A stretch of 17,051 bases of DNA from an uncultured Halieaceae bacterium (GCA_938074135.1 CALJFL010000064.1:1-17051); one strand, 5' to 3'. Numbered from the stretch's first letter, positions 7,269 through 15,936 are shown. Program-made: numbers and translations. Notes: generated by a model not told the origin, from the letters alone.

Positions 7269-8327
7269 GTGTGGTACCAGGTCACTTCAGTTTCAACAGG
7301 ACCGCGCATACACCGCGCCAACGCCGGGTGGGATACTGCCCTGGGCCGCCTCCCGCGTGCCTCGTTGTTGATCGGCCTGCTCTTGTCCTCCCTGCTGGTC
7401 AATGCCGGCGATGCCACCCTCGAGGCCCTTACCCGCGAGCGCGAAGTCCTGTCCAGCGAATTGCTACAGTACGAAAAAACCATTGCCATCCTGCATACCG
7501 ATAGCTCTCCCCCGGAAACCAGCAAGAATCCGGCGGTACGCACTTTAGCCGCAGAAATGGTCAATATCCGTCAGCGCCTGATTGGTATCACAGAGCAGGA
7601 AGTGACGCTGCTGCAGGAGCAAATCAGTGACGCCAGGTCCGTGCCCACCGAGGAGGCGCCCGTGGAGGACACAGAAGACCCTCCGCCGGTCGCCCTGGAA
7701 GCCAAGCCACAACGATCCCCGGCACGAGATTACTCTGTCGACCAGGAGGCACAGGACGTAGCGCGCCTGCGCGGCCTCTTGACGGCGTACTACACAGAGC
7801 AGCAGGAATCGATGCAGGTACTGCCCACGGCCGAGGAACTCGCCCAGCGCGACGCCGCCCAACTCGATGCTCAGCGGCTGGCAATGATCCCATTTAATGC
7901 CGATAAAGTGCGGCTCAATGGCGCCGAGGGCAGCACCGCGCTAAGCCAGATTACCCGGCGCCTGAGCGACCCCAACATACCGGAAAGTCGTCGCGATATC
8001 GCACCGATCTGTACGATCAAAACTCGGCTATTTGGTAATCTGGTGGGCAGTGAAACACGCAGTTTGATTCCGGTAGGCAAACATCACTATGTCGCTCGTG
8101 TTCGCCTGCAACCCGGCGACACCACCCTGCGCATCCTCGATCATAGCTGGCAAGTGCAGTTACCCCAGGACATTAGCGCCGCCGAATATATCTTCACTTT
8201 GTATGCGCCGCCGTCAACCGAGCCCGAGTTGCATGTATTTGCAGTCAACGACCTGCTGGCAGAAAGCGACCCGCATATCCCTGCCTGGTTGCCCGACAAG
8301 GTCGGTCTCAAGCCGCGCGCTGGATGA
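7269..8327 (+). CDS. Hypothetical exported coiled-coil protein, first gene of the mnmC cluster
   Basis: I do not recognise this family. With a GTG start at 7269 it has 352 aa. A basic N-terminal stretch of about 30 residues is followed by a hydrophobic segment (about 31-46, ASLLIGLLLSSLLVNA) that could be a signal peptide cleaved after VNA or a membrane anchor. Two heptad-like helices follow (about 50-77 and 88-125), then an acidic, proline-rich linker (about 128-160), a helical middle region, and a mostly beta-like C-terminal domain from about residue 240. The start is uncertain: GTG 7269 lies 14 bases after GAGG, ATT 7260 lies at ideal spacing, and TTG 7206 overlaps the proposed promoter. 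Its stop overlaps the mnmC start (ATGA), indicating translational coupling. Confidence 0.72.
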   Translation: MWYQVTSVSTGPRIHRANAGWDTALGRLPRASLLIGLLLSSLLVNAGDATLEALTREREVLSSELLQYEKTIAILHTDSSPPETSKNPAVRTLAAEMVNIRQRLIGITEQEVTLLQEQISDARSVPTEEAPVEDTEDPPPVALEAKPQRSPARDYSVDQEAQDVARLRGLLTAYYTEQQESMQVLPTAEELAQRDAAQLDAQRLAMIPFNADKVRLNGAEGSTALSQITRRLSDPNIPESRRDIAPICTIKTRLFGNLVGSETRSLIPVGKHHYVARVRLQPGDTTLRILDHSWQVQLPQDISAAEYIFTLYAPPSTEPELHVFAVNDLLAESDPHIPAWLPDKVGLKPRAG

Positions 8328-10333
8328 AGCGGGAGAACACTCCCTGGCGGGCCGCCACCACGGCTCGTGTTGAATGGCTGGACGACAACACCCCCTCCGC
8401 CCCCGACTATGCCGACATCTACTACTCCCGCGAGGATGGTCTGGCGGAAAGTCGTCATGTCTTCCTCGACGGCAGTCGGCTACCTGAGCGGTGGCGACAA
8501 CACCGGCGCAGCACCTTTGTCATCGCCGAAACCGGTTTCGGCACCGGGCTGAATTTTCTGCTGACCTGGCAGTCCTGGCAGGCATTACCCCTACCCAGGC
8601 CGCGACTGCACTATCTGGCCGTCGAGAAATACCCCCTTACCCGTGGTGACCTGGCCCGCGCACTGGCCAGCTGGCCGCAACTGCAAATCCTTGCCAACTC
8701 GCTGCTCGCGCTCTACCCGCCCGCAGTCAAGGGCCAGCACAGACTGCTGCTGGACGATGGACAGGTCATGCTGGACCTGTATCTGGAGGATGCCAACGAT
8801 GTACTGGCCGACCTTGCCAGCCGGGCGACCGCGTATGTCGATGCCTGGTACCTTGACGGCTTCGCCCCCGCTCGCAACGCCGACCTGTGGCAGGCGGACT
8901 TGCTGAAGTCCGTGGCACGACTGACCCGGGCCGGAGGGTCAGTGGCAACATTCACCGCTGCCGGACAGATTCGCCGGGACCTGCAAGCAGCCGGTTTTAC
9001 GATGGAAAAATTCCCCGGCTTCGGCCGCAAGCGCGAGAGCCTGCGAGGGCACCTTGAGCGAACGTCAGAGTCACTGGGCGCAACACTTAATCCCTGGGAT
9101 CTCGACAAGCGTGACAAGGCGATACCGGGCAGCGCCATCGTACTCGGGGCTGGCCTGGCAGGCTGCCAGGTAGCCGCGGCCCTGGCCAGGCGCGGGGTCA
9201 CGGTAAGCCTGCTGGATCAGGGCGAAGTTGCAGGGGCCGCTTCCGGCAACGCCCAAGGGGTGCTTTACACGCGGCTGTCGCGCAAGCACTCGGCGCTGGT
9301 CGATTTCGCACTGCAAAGCTTCATCTTTGCCAGCAACAGTTACCAGTCTCTATTCGATAAGGGTGTCCTATCATCGCCCACAGACGGAGACCTGTGTGGC
9401 AGTCTAAGCCGTGCCACGGATGAGCGTGACCTGGAATTCCTGATCGAGGCGCTGGCCGACCTGCCTGAACTTGCCCGGGTGGTCGATGCCGCTACCGCCT
9501 CTGCGCTGACGGGGCTGAACCTGTCCGCTGGCGGTTACTGGTTTCCTGGTTCTGGCTGGCTGTCTCCGCCGGCCATTTGTCGAGCTCTGGTGGCGACACC
9601 AGGCATCACCTTGCTGGCAGGCAGCGGACCGGTACAGCTGCAACCGGGTGATAAGGGCTGGCTGGCGCACGGCGCTTCCGGGGTCCTGGCCTCCGCCGAC
9701 TGTGCAATCATTGCCACGGGCGTCGCGGCCACCGAACACCGGCATCTGGACTGGTTACCGTTGCGCAGTATTCGAGGCCAGACCACCCACCTGCCCACCC
9801 GCTCACCATTAAACACGCTGCGCAGCGTATTCTGTCACGAGGGCTACATCGCACCTGCCCGCCACGGCGACCATTGCCTGGGGGCCACCTTTGACCTCAA
9901 TGATGAAGAGACCGGTCTGCGCCTTGCGGATCATCGCTACAATCTGGATACCCTGGCTGCAGCCGTACCCGACTGGCGCGAAGCACTCTCGGGGGTAGAT
10001 TGCAGGGATCTTGAGGGCCGTGTCGGTTTCCGTTGTGCCAGCCCGGATTATCTGCCACTGGTTGGCCCGGTTCCGGCGCGTGAGCAATTCTTGCAAACCT
10101 TCGCGGGCCTGCGTAACAATGCCCGCCAACGCATCGACAGCAGGGGCGATTACGTGCCAGGCCTGTACCTGAATACCGCTCACGGCTCCCGAGGGCTGAC
10201 CTCGACACCACTGGCGGGAGAGTTGCTGGCCGGCCTGATTTGCGGCGAGCCATTACCACTGCCGCGGCGCTTGTGCCGCGCACTGACACCTGCTCGCTTC
10301 CTCATTCGTGATCTGTCACGCGGCAGGATCTGA
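8324..10333 (+). CDS. mnmC: Bifunctional tRNA mnm5s2U34 methyltransferase/cmnm5s2U34 oxidoreductase MnmC
   Basis: This 669-aa two-domain enzyme completes mnm5s2U synthesis at the wobble uridine of certain tRNAs. The C-terminal FAD domain removes the carboxymethyl group from cmnm5U, and the N-terminal SAM domain methylates the resulting nm5U. Visible are DIYYSREDGL (residues 31-40), the SAM-binding ETGFGTGLNF (69-78), WYLDGFAPARN (175-185, DGFAP being typical of the MnmC methyltransferase domain), and the FAD Rossmann motif GAGLAG (275-280) followed by DQGEVAGAASGNAQGVL. The length matches E. coli MnmC (about 668 aa). The ATG overlaps the preceding stop as ATGA. Four bp separate its stop from the next start, so co-transcription with both neighbours is likely. 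Confidence 0.96.
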   Translation: MKRENTPWRAATTARVEWLDDNTPSAPDYADIYYSREDGLAESRHVFLDGSRLPERWRQHRRSTFVIAETGFGTGLNFLLTWQSWQALPLPRPRLHYLAVEKYPLTRGDLARALASWPQLQILANSLLALYPPAVKGQHRLLLDDGQVMLDLYLEDANDVLADLASRATAYVDAWYLDGFAPARNADLWQADLLKSVARLTRAGGSVATFTAAGQIRRDLQAAGFTMEKFPGFGRKRESLRGHLERTSESLGATLNPWDLDKRDKAIPGSAIVLGAGLAGCQVAAALARRGVTVSLLDQGEVAGAASGNAQGVLYTRLSRKHSALVDFALQSFIFASNSYQSLFDKGVLSSPTDGDLCGSLSRATDERDLEFLIEALADLPELARVVDAATASALTGLNLSAGGYWFPGSGWLSPPAICRALVATPGITLLAGSGPVQLQPGDKGWLAHGASGVLASADCAIIATGVAATEHRHLDWLPLRSIRGQTTHLPTRSPLNTLRSVFCHEGYIAPARHGDHCLGATFDLNDEETGLRLADHRYNLDTLAAAVPDWREALSGVDCRDLEGRVGFRCASPDYLPLVGPVPAREQFLQTFAGLRNNARQRIDSRGDYVPGLYLNTAHGSRGLTSTPLAGELLAGLICGEPLPLPRRLCRALTPARFLIRDLSRGRI

Positions 10334-10337
10334 GCGG

Positions 10338-11129
10338 ATGCCAAGGCTACTGCTGCTATTAATCGCCTGCCTGGCGCTAAATGCCCACGGTCAGCAACAG
10401 TACGGCTACAAGGTGCTTGAGACCAAGCCACAGTCCCGGCAGAACTTTGTCCAGGGCCTGGAAATCGTCGGCGACTACCTTTACGTGGGCACCGGTAATT
10501 ACGGTCAATCACATCTGCTACGTTATCGACTGGCAGATGGCGCCCTCGAGAGCGGTCGGCGACTCAATCCCAACATGTTCGGTGAGGGTATCACCGTCTT
10601 CGACGGCAAGGTCTACCAGCTGACATGGCAGAACAGGATGGCGCTGGTCTATAACGAGGCGGACCTCACCCCGCTGGAGTGGTTTGCGATTCCCGGCGAG
10701 GGCTGGGGTATAACGCATAATGAAACCCGCCTTATCTACAGCGACGGCAGCCACCTGTTGCATTTTCTGGACCCAACAACAAAGACTATTGAACGCACTC
10801 TGGCAGTCACCGAGAACGGTCAGCCGGTAATCCGGCTCAATGAGCTGGAATGGGTAGAGGGCAATATCTGGGCAAATGTCTGGGGTACGGATCGTATAGT
10901 CATCATTGACCCGGATAACGGTGAGGTTAGCGGCAGCATTAACCTGTCCGGCCTGCTGCCGCTGGCGGCAAGAGAGCCCGGTACCGACGTTCTCAACGGG
11001 ATTGCGCGCAACCCGGCCAACGGGGACATCTGGGTCACCGGCAAGCGTTGGCCCTATCTTTACCGTATTGAACTGGTACCGCTAGAAACCACGATACAAC
11101 AGGCACAACCAGCGACGGAATCGCGCTAG
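10338..11129 (+). CDS. Glutaminyl-peptide cyclotransferase (plant-type beta-propeller QC)
   Basis: This 263-aa protein has an N-terminal signal peptide (MPRLLLLLIACLALNAHG, cleavage probably near residues 16-18). The mature domain carries family motifs in order: FVQGLEI...LYVGTGNYGQS, FGEGITVFDGKVYQLTW, GEGWGIT with YSDGS, LNELEWVEGNIWANVWGTD and VLNGIARNP...VTGKRWPYLY. Enzymes of the papaya/Xanthomonas type (glutamine cyclotransferase family) convert N-terminal glutamine to pyroglutamate, here presumably in the periplasm. ATG 10338 follows AGGA at good spacing, only 4 bp after the mnmC stop. Whether it acts on its own secretome or on imported peptides is unknown. Confidence 0.9.
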   Translation: MPRLLLLLIACLALNAHGQQQYGYKVLETKPQSRQNFVQGLEIVGDYLYVGTGNYGQSHLLRYRLADGALESGRRLNPNMFGEGITVFDGKVYQLTWQNRMALVYNEADLTPLEWFAIPGEGWGITHNETRLIYSDGSHLLHFLDPTTKTIERTLAVTENGQPVIRLNELEWVEGNIWANVWGTDRIVIIDPDNGEVSGSINLSGLLPLAAREPGTDVLNGIARNPANGDIWVTGKRWPYLYRIELVPLETTIQQAQPATESR

Positions 11130-11164
11130 AATAGGCACCCTTTCCAACGTCACACGAGAGAAAC

Positions 11165-14113
11165 ATGAGCGAAAGCAGCGCCCTTCCAGCCGCGCACCCG
11201 GCGTTTGAACCCGTACGTCAGGAAACTATCGAGTCACTGAATATTACTGTGGAGCAGTTTGAGCACCGCGCCACGGGCGCAGTGCACTACCACATCGCCT
11301 CGGAAAACAACGAGAACGTATTCCTGGTGGCACTGCGCACCGTACCGGAAGATTCTACCGGCGTCGCCCATATTCTCGAACACACGGCCCTGTGCGGCAG
11401 CGAACGTTTTCCGGTGCGCGATCCGTTCTTTATGATGCTGCGGCGCTCCCTCAATACTTTCATGAACGCCTTCACCAGCTCCGATTGGACCGCCTACCCC
11501 TTCGCCAGCCAGAACCGCAAGGACTTCGACAACCTGCTGGATGTCTATCTTGACGCTGTTTTCTTTTCCCGTCTCGACCCGCTGGACTTCGCCCAGGAAG
11601 GTCATCGAGTGGAGTTCGCCGAGCCCGGCAACGCCGACAGTGACCTGGTGTTCAAGGGGGTTGTATTCAATGAGATGAAGGGCGCCATGAGTTCGGTGAC
11701 CAGTACGCTGTGGCACGCCTTGTGCGAGAACCTGTTCCCTACCAGCACCTATCATTACAACAGTGGCGGCGATCCGGCGCACATTCCCGACCTCAGCTAC
11801 GACCAGCTAAAAGCCTTTTATCGCAGCCACTATCACCCCAGCAACGCCATCTTCATGACCTTTGGCGATATCCCGGCGATCGAGTTACAGGGAGAGTTCG
11901 AAGAAAAGGCACTGAAGAAGTTCGACAAACTGGACCAGCGCATCGAGGTCAAGCCAGAGCAGCGACTACCGGAGCCACAACACATCAGCGGCAGCTACGC
12001 CTTTGACGAAAGTGGCAGCACTGAGCGAAAAACACATATCGTGATGGGCTGGATGCTGGGCGAGAGTGCCGACCTTGAGCAGTTGCTGGAAGCGCAATTA
12101 TTGTCCAGCGTGCTGATGGAAAATAGCGCCTCTCCCCTGCAGCACGCACTCGAGACCACCAAGCTTGGACAGGCGCCCTCCCCGCTTTGCGGCCTGGAAG
12201 ACTCCATGCGCGAAATGGTGTTCTGCTGCGGCATAGAGGGCAGCGAGGCTGACAACGCCGAGGCCCTGGAAGCCCTGGTACTGGAAGTTATCACAGACGT
12301 CGCTGCCAAGGGTGTCGATCACGATCGCCTGGAGGCGGTTTTGCATCAGTTGGAACTGCACCAGCGGGAGATAAGTGGCGACAGCTATCCGTATGGATTG
12401 CAGCTGATTATGCAGGCACTGGGCTGTGCGACCCACTACAGCGACCCCATTGCGGTACTTAACCTGGACCCGGTGATAGCCAGATTACGCGAACAGATCG
12501 AGGATCCCGATTACATCAGGCAGCTAGCCCAACGCCTGCTGCTGGACAATCCACACAGGGTTACGCTGACCATGTCCCCGGACCGCGAACTCTCGACCCG
12601 GCAACAGGAAGAGGAAGCGCAACGACTGGCGGCAATCAAGGCGGATATGGACGAAGAGCAAAGGCAACAGGTTATCAGCCTGGCCGCCGATCTCCTCGCC
12701 CGACAAAACCAGGTGGACGACGAGAGTATTCTGCCCAAGGTGGAGCTGAGTGATGTGCCAGCAAGCCTGCCGGAGCTCGAATTTGAAGATCAAACCGTTG
12801 GAGATCTGACCATCACCCGCTACGCCCAGGGAACCAATGGACTGGTCTATGTACAGGCCATCGCTCCGGTTCCCCAACTCGACGACAACAGTCTCGCTTT
12901 GCTGCCGACCTATACCAATCTGCTGACTGAACTTGGTCTTGGTGACTCGGACTATCTGGAGACCCAGCATCGCCAATCCGCCTGGGTGGGCTCTATCAAT
13001 GCCTTTTTGTCCATGCGCGGGTCGGTAGATGACGAGCAGTCACTGCAGGCGAATATGGTGCTGTCATCCAAGGCGCTGGCACGTAACACCAATGAGCAGT
13101 CGAGGCTGCTGCGGGACACCTTGCAGTCGGTGCGATTCGACGAACACTCCCGCATCCGGGATATTGTCAGTCAGCAGCGCGCGCGCAGGGACCAGTCAGT
13201 AACCGGTAACGGGCACGGCCTGGCGATGACCGCAGCCAGCGCCGGCATGAGCCCTCTGGCCAGATTGAATAACCAGCTGTCGGGTATGGCTGGCATCAAG
13301 TCACTGCGCGTATTGGATGAGTCCCTGCGAGACGATCAGGCGGCCGCGGATTTTGCTGAACGCTTGCAGGCACTGCACAACACAATGCTGGCACAGCCTA
13401 CCCAATTACTGGCAATCGCCGAGAAAGATCGACTGGACGCGGTATGCACACAACTGGCGCAAGACTGGCAGGCCCTGGTACCTGGCAGTGCCGGCGACAC
13501 GTTCATAGCCTCACCAGTGCGCGAGCGGGTACTCGAAATGTGGGTCACCAATACCCAGGTTAACTTCAGTGCCCGGGCTTACCCCACCGTGCCGGTGGGC
13601 CACGTCGACGCCGCTGCACTGACGATTCTGGGTGGTTTTCTCCGCAATGGCTTCCTGCATCGCGCCATCCGCGAACAGGGCGGCGCCTACGGCGGCGGTG
13701 CCAGTCAGGACTCGGGTATCGCCGCCTTCCGATTCTACTCTTACCGCGACCCCCGTTTGGAGGAGACCTTGTCGGACTTCGATGCCTCAGTCAGCTGGAT
13801 GCTGGAAGAGCAACACGACGAGCGACCATTGGAAGAAGCGATTCTCGGCGTGATCGGTAGTCTCGACAAACCCAGTTCACCGGCAGGCGAAGCCAAGCAG
13901 CATTTTCACAACCGGCTGTTTGGCCGCACCCATGAGCAGCGCGAAGAGTTTCGCCAGCGCATCCTGGATGTCACGCTGGATGATCTGCGACGCGTCGCAC
14001 AGACCTACCTGCGCCCGGAGCTGGCCAGTACCGCGGTCATTACCAATGCCAGCCAACTGGATGCCACCGCTGACCTGAGGGACTCCCTGGGCTTGATCGT
14101 TCAGGAGTTGTAG
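11165..14113 (+). CDS. M16C insulinase-family metallopeptidase (presequence protease PreP-like)
   Basis: This 982-aa protein is the usual size for the single-chain PreP branch of M16. The inverted zinc motif HILEH is at residues 69-73, and the distal zinc ligand is probably Glu170 in VVFNEMKGAMSS. The C-terminal half carries REQGGAYGGGA, matching the conserved Arg/Tyr substrate-binding element. A helical hinge, rich in charged residues, sits in the middle (about 470-520). These enzymes enclose and degrade peptides of roughly 10-65 residues. No signal peptide is visible, so cytoplasmic action is likely. ATG 11165 follows GAGAGA. A 35-bp gap separates it from the cyclotransferase gene, so it may share that transcript. 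It is followed by a hairpin terminator. Confidence 0.94.
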   Translation: MSESSALPAAHPAFEPVRQETIESLNITVEQFEHRATGAVHYHIASENNENVFLVALRTVPEDSTGVAHILEHTALCGSERFPVRDPFFMMLRRSLNTFMNAFTSSDWTAYPFASQNRKDFDNLLDVYLDAVFFSRLDPLDFAQEGHRVEFAEPGNADSDLVFKGVVFNEMKGAMSSVTSTLWHALCENLFPTSTYHYNSGGDPAHIPDLSYDQLKAFYRSHYHPSNAIFMTFGDIPAIELQGEFEEKALKKFDKLDQRIEVKPEQRLPEPQHISGSYAFDESGSTERKTHIVMGWMLGESADLEQLLEAQLLSSVLMENSASPLQHALETTKLGQAPSPLCGLEDSMREMVFCCGIEGSEADNAEALEALVLEVITDVAAKGVDHDRLEAVLHQLELHQREISGDSYPYGLQLIMQALGCATHYSDPIAVLNLDPVIARLREQIEDPDYIRQLAQRLLLDNPHRVTLTMSPDRELSTRQQEEEAQRLAAIKADMDEEQRQQVISLAADLLARQNQVDDESILPKVELSDVPASLPELEFEDQTVGDLTITRYAQGTNGLVYVQAIAPVPQLDDNSLALLPTYTNLLTELGLGDSDYLETQHRQSAWVGSINAFLSMRGSVDDEQSLQANMVLSSKALARNTNEQSRLLRDTLQSVRFDEHSRIRDIVSQQRARRDQSVTGNGHGLAMTAASAGMSPLARLNNQLSGMAGIKSLRVLDESLRDDQAAADFAERLQALHNTMLAQPTQLLAIAEKDRLDAVCTQLAQDWQALVPGSAGDTFIASPVRERVLEMWVTNTQVNFSARAYPTVPVGHVDAAALTILGGFLRNGFLHRAIREQGGAYGGGASQDSGIAAFRFYSYRDPRLEETLSDFDASVSWMLEEQHDERPLEEAILGVIGSLDKPSSPAGEAKQHFHNRLFGRTHEQREEFRQRILDVTLDDLRRVAQTYLRPELASTAVITNASQLDATADLRDSLGLIVQEL

Positions 14114-14149
14114 TCGGGCAGGTCAGGCACCGGCATCAAAATAGCGGGC

Positions 14150-14181
14150 AAAAAAAAGGGCAGATAAATCTGCCACTTTTT
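14150..14181. terminator. Bidirectional intrinsic terminator between convergent genes
   Basis: GGCAGA (14159-14164), loop TAAA, TCTGCC (14169-14174). The stem can extend through G14158-C14176 with one bulged A. It is flanked by eight A on the left (14150-14157) and five T on the right (14177-14181). Read left to right it ends the peptidase transcript; read right to left the eight A become an eight-U tract ending aceA. Confidence 0.85.
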
Positions 14182-14197
14182 CTGACACCGACTGAAC

Positions 14198-15796
14198 CTA
14201 GCCAAACTGGTTCATGGTGTTGTCTTTACCGCCAGCCTTGAGGGCCTGGTCACCGGCAAAGTATTCCTTGTGGTCATCGCCCATATTGGAACCGGCCATG
14301 TCCTGGTGCTTGACGCAGGCGATACCCTGGCGGATTTCCTTGCGCTGTACACCTTGCACGTAAGCCAGCATCCCCTCTTCACCAAAGTAGCCTTTGGCCA
14401 GATTGTCAGTCGACAGAGCCGCAGTGTGATAAGTCGGCAGCGTGATCAGGTGGTGGAAAATACCGGCTTCGCGTGCTGCATCAGCCTGGAATGACTGAAT
14501 GCGCGCGTCAGCTTCGGCGGCGAGTTCTGAGTCATCGTACTCTTCACTCATCAGCTGGTCACGATTGTAGGCAGCAACGTCCTTGCCCTCTTCAGTCCAG
14601 GCATCGAACACCTGCTGGCGGAAGCTCAGCGTCCAGTTAAAGGATGGGGAGTTGTTGTAAACCAGCTTGGCGTTCGGGATCACCTTGCGAATCTCGTCAA
14701 CCATCGCGCCGATCTGGCCGACATGCGGCTTCTCGGTTTCAATCCACAGCATATCCGCACCATTTTGCAGGCTGGTAATGCAATCAAGGACACAACGCGC
14801 CTCGCCGGTACCGGCCTTAAAGCGGTACAGACCGTTGGGCAGGCGAACTGGACGAACCAGGTTACCGTCTTGCTTGATGATGACGTCGCCTTCGTTTACG
14901 TCGTCGGCACCATTAATGATTTCAGTTTCCAGGAACGCATTGTACTTGTGCGCCAGATCACCAGCGTCTGTAGACACCGGAATCTTTTGCGTCAGGCCAG
15001 CGCCGAGGGAATCGGTACGGGCCACGATGATACCATCATCAACACCCAGTTCCAGGAATGCGTAGCGAACCGCATTAATTTTGGCCAGGAAATCCTCGTG
15101 AGGAACCGTTACCTTGCCATCCTGGTGTCCGCACTGCTTGGCGTCGGAGACCTGGTTTTCGATCTGGATAGCACAGGCGCCTGCTTCGATCATTTTCTTG
15201 GCCAGCAGGTACGTCGCTTCCTCGTTACCGAAACCGGCATCGATATCGGCGATAATGGGCACCACGTGAGTTTCGTAGTTTTCAATCGCGTTGAGTGCCG
15301 CTTTTTCCTTGACCTGGTCACCGGCTGTACGAGCCTCGTCGAGGTCGTGGAAAAGGTGGCCCAGTTCGCGGGCGTCAGCCTGGCGCAAAAAGGTATACAG
15401 TTCTTCGATCAGCGCTGGCACAGCCGTCTTTTCGTGCATGGACTGGTCAGGCAGCGGGCCGAACTCACTGCGCAGGGCGGCAATCATCCAACCAGACAGG
15501 TACAGGTAGCGCTTGCTGGTGGTGCCGTGATGCTTCTTGATAGCCAACAGCTTCTGCTGGCCAATAAAACCATGCCAGCAGCCCAGTGACTGGGTGTACT
15601 GGGAGCTGTCAGCGTCGTATTCCGCCATGTCCTTGCGCATGATCGCAGCGGTATAACGCGCGATATCAAGGCCGGAGCTGAAGCGATTCTGCGCCTTCAT
15701 GCGGGCTGCATACTCGGGGCTAATGTTATTCCAGGTGCCTGATTGCGCGTCACGCAGTTCGGCAATGGCGGCGATGTCCTGCTGGTAAGTTGACAT
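14198..15796 (-). CDS. aceA: Isocitrate lyase
   Basis: This 532-aa enzyme cleaves isocitrate to glyoxylate and succinate, the first step of the glyoxylate shunt needed for growth on acetate and fatty acids. It closely resembles the long Pseudomonas form. The active-site loop KQCGH is at residues 220-224 (Cys222), with the metal-binding region ADIDAGFG (183-190), CWHGFIGQQ (73-81), SPSFNW in the C-terminal half and the NTMNQF C-terminus. ATG 15794-15796 has GAGG 7 bp upstream. No malate synthase is adjacent. The upstream region contains three palindromes, suggesting tight transcriptional control. It shares a terminator with the convergent peptidase gene. Confidence 0.97.
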   Translation of the reverse strand: MSTYQQDIAAIAELRDAQSGTWNNISPEYAARMKAQNRFSSGLDIARYTAAIMRKDMAEYDADSSQYTQSLGCWHGFIGQQKLLAIKKHHGTTSKRYLYLSGWMIAALRSEFGPLPDQSMHEKTAVPALIEELYTFLRQADARELGHLFHDLDEARTAGDQVKEKAALNAIENYETHVVPIIADIDAGFGNEEATYLLAKKMIEAGACAIQIENQVSDAKQCGHQDGKVTVPHEDFLAKINAVRYAFLELGVDDGIIVARTDSLGAGLTQKIPVSTDAGDLAHKYNAFLETEIINGADDVNEGDVIIKQDGNLVRPVRLPNGLYRFKAGTGEARCVLDCITSLQNGADMLWIETEKPHVGQIGAMVDEIRKVIPNAKLVYNNSPSFNWTLSFRQQVFDAWTEEGKDVAAYNRDQLMSEEYDDSELAAEADARIQSFQADAAREAGIFHHLITLPTYHTAALSTDNLAKGYFGEEGMLAYVQGVQRKEIRQGIACVKHQDMAGSNMGDDHKEYFAGDQALKAGGKDNTMNQFG

Positions 15797-15838
15797 GGCG
15801 ATACCTCAGATACTCAGTAGATTTAACAATATAACGAC

Positions 15839-15853
15839 TCCGGTCAGACCGGA
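15839..15853. promoter_or_regulatory. Palindrome TCCGGTCAGACCGGA, possible GntR/FadR-type operator
   Basis: A perfect 15-bp palindrome with a single central base lies 42 bp upstream of the aceA ATG. Its core GGTCAGACC fits the GGTnnnACC core bound by FadR-subfamily GntR regulators (FadR, PdhR), although the flanking bases are C/G rather than the usual T/A. If transcription starts near 15879 the site lies in the early transcribed region, where a bound repressor would block elongation. Assignment to a regulator is inference; an RNA hairpin with a 3-nt loop is possible but less attractive. Confidence 0.5.
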
Positions 15854-15881
15854 CGTTGATTGAGGGCAATCATAGGGACAT

Positions 15882-15898
15882 TTTCAGTATAACTGAAA
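15882..15898. promoter_or_regulatory. Palindrome TTTCAGTATAACTGAAA overlapping the likely aceA -10
   Basis: Seven-bp perfect arms flank ATA. The site covers the proposed -10 element of aceA, so a protein bound here would compete with RNA polymerase. I cannot assign a regulator from the motif. Confidence 0.5.
15886..15891 (-). promoter_or_regulatory. Likely -10 element of the aceA promoter
   Basis: Read on the minus strand this is TATACT (5/6 to TATAAT), predicting a start near 15879 and an 83-nt leader. No good -35 is found 16-18 bases upstream (A/T-rich sequence only), which suggests a weak or activator-dependent promoter. Confidence 0.4.
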
Positions 15899-15917
15899 TC
15901 GATAGTTTATATTTTTG

Positions 15918-15936
15918 ACATTCACGATGTGAATGT
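15918..15936. promoter_or_regulatory. Palindrome ACATTCACGATGTGAATGT upstream of aceA
   Basis: Eight-bp perfect arms flank GAT. It begins 7 bp after the stop of the LLM oxidoreductase gene and lies about 30 bp upstream of the proposed aceA -10, a position suited to an activator. It is followed on the minus strand by A-rich, not T-rich, sequence, so it is not an intrinsic terminator for the upstream gene. Confidence 0.5.

Noticed and set aside
10359..10370. Lipobox LIAC in the glutaminyl cyclase signal peptide
   Set aside because: The cysteine would be residue 11, leaving too short a hydrophobic region for a typical lipoprotein signal. A normal signal peptide reads better.
14723..15589. 288-codon plus-strand open frame inside aceA
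   Set aside because: It lies fully antisense to a strongly conserved isocitrate lyase, and its composition is that expected of a mirror frame.
15918..15936. Intrinsic terminator for the LLM oxidoreductase gene
   Set aside because: The inverted repeat is followed by A-rich rather than T-rich sequence in the minus direction.
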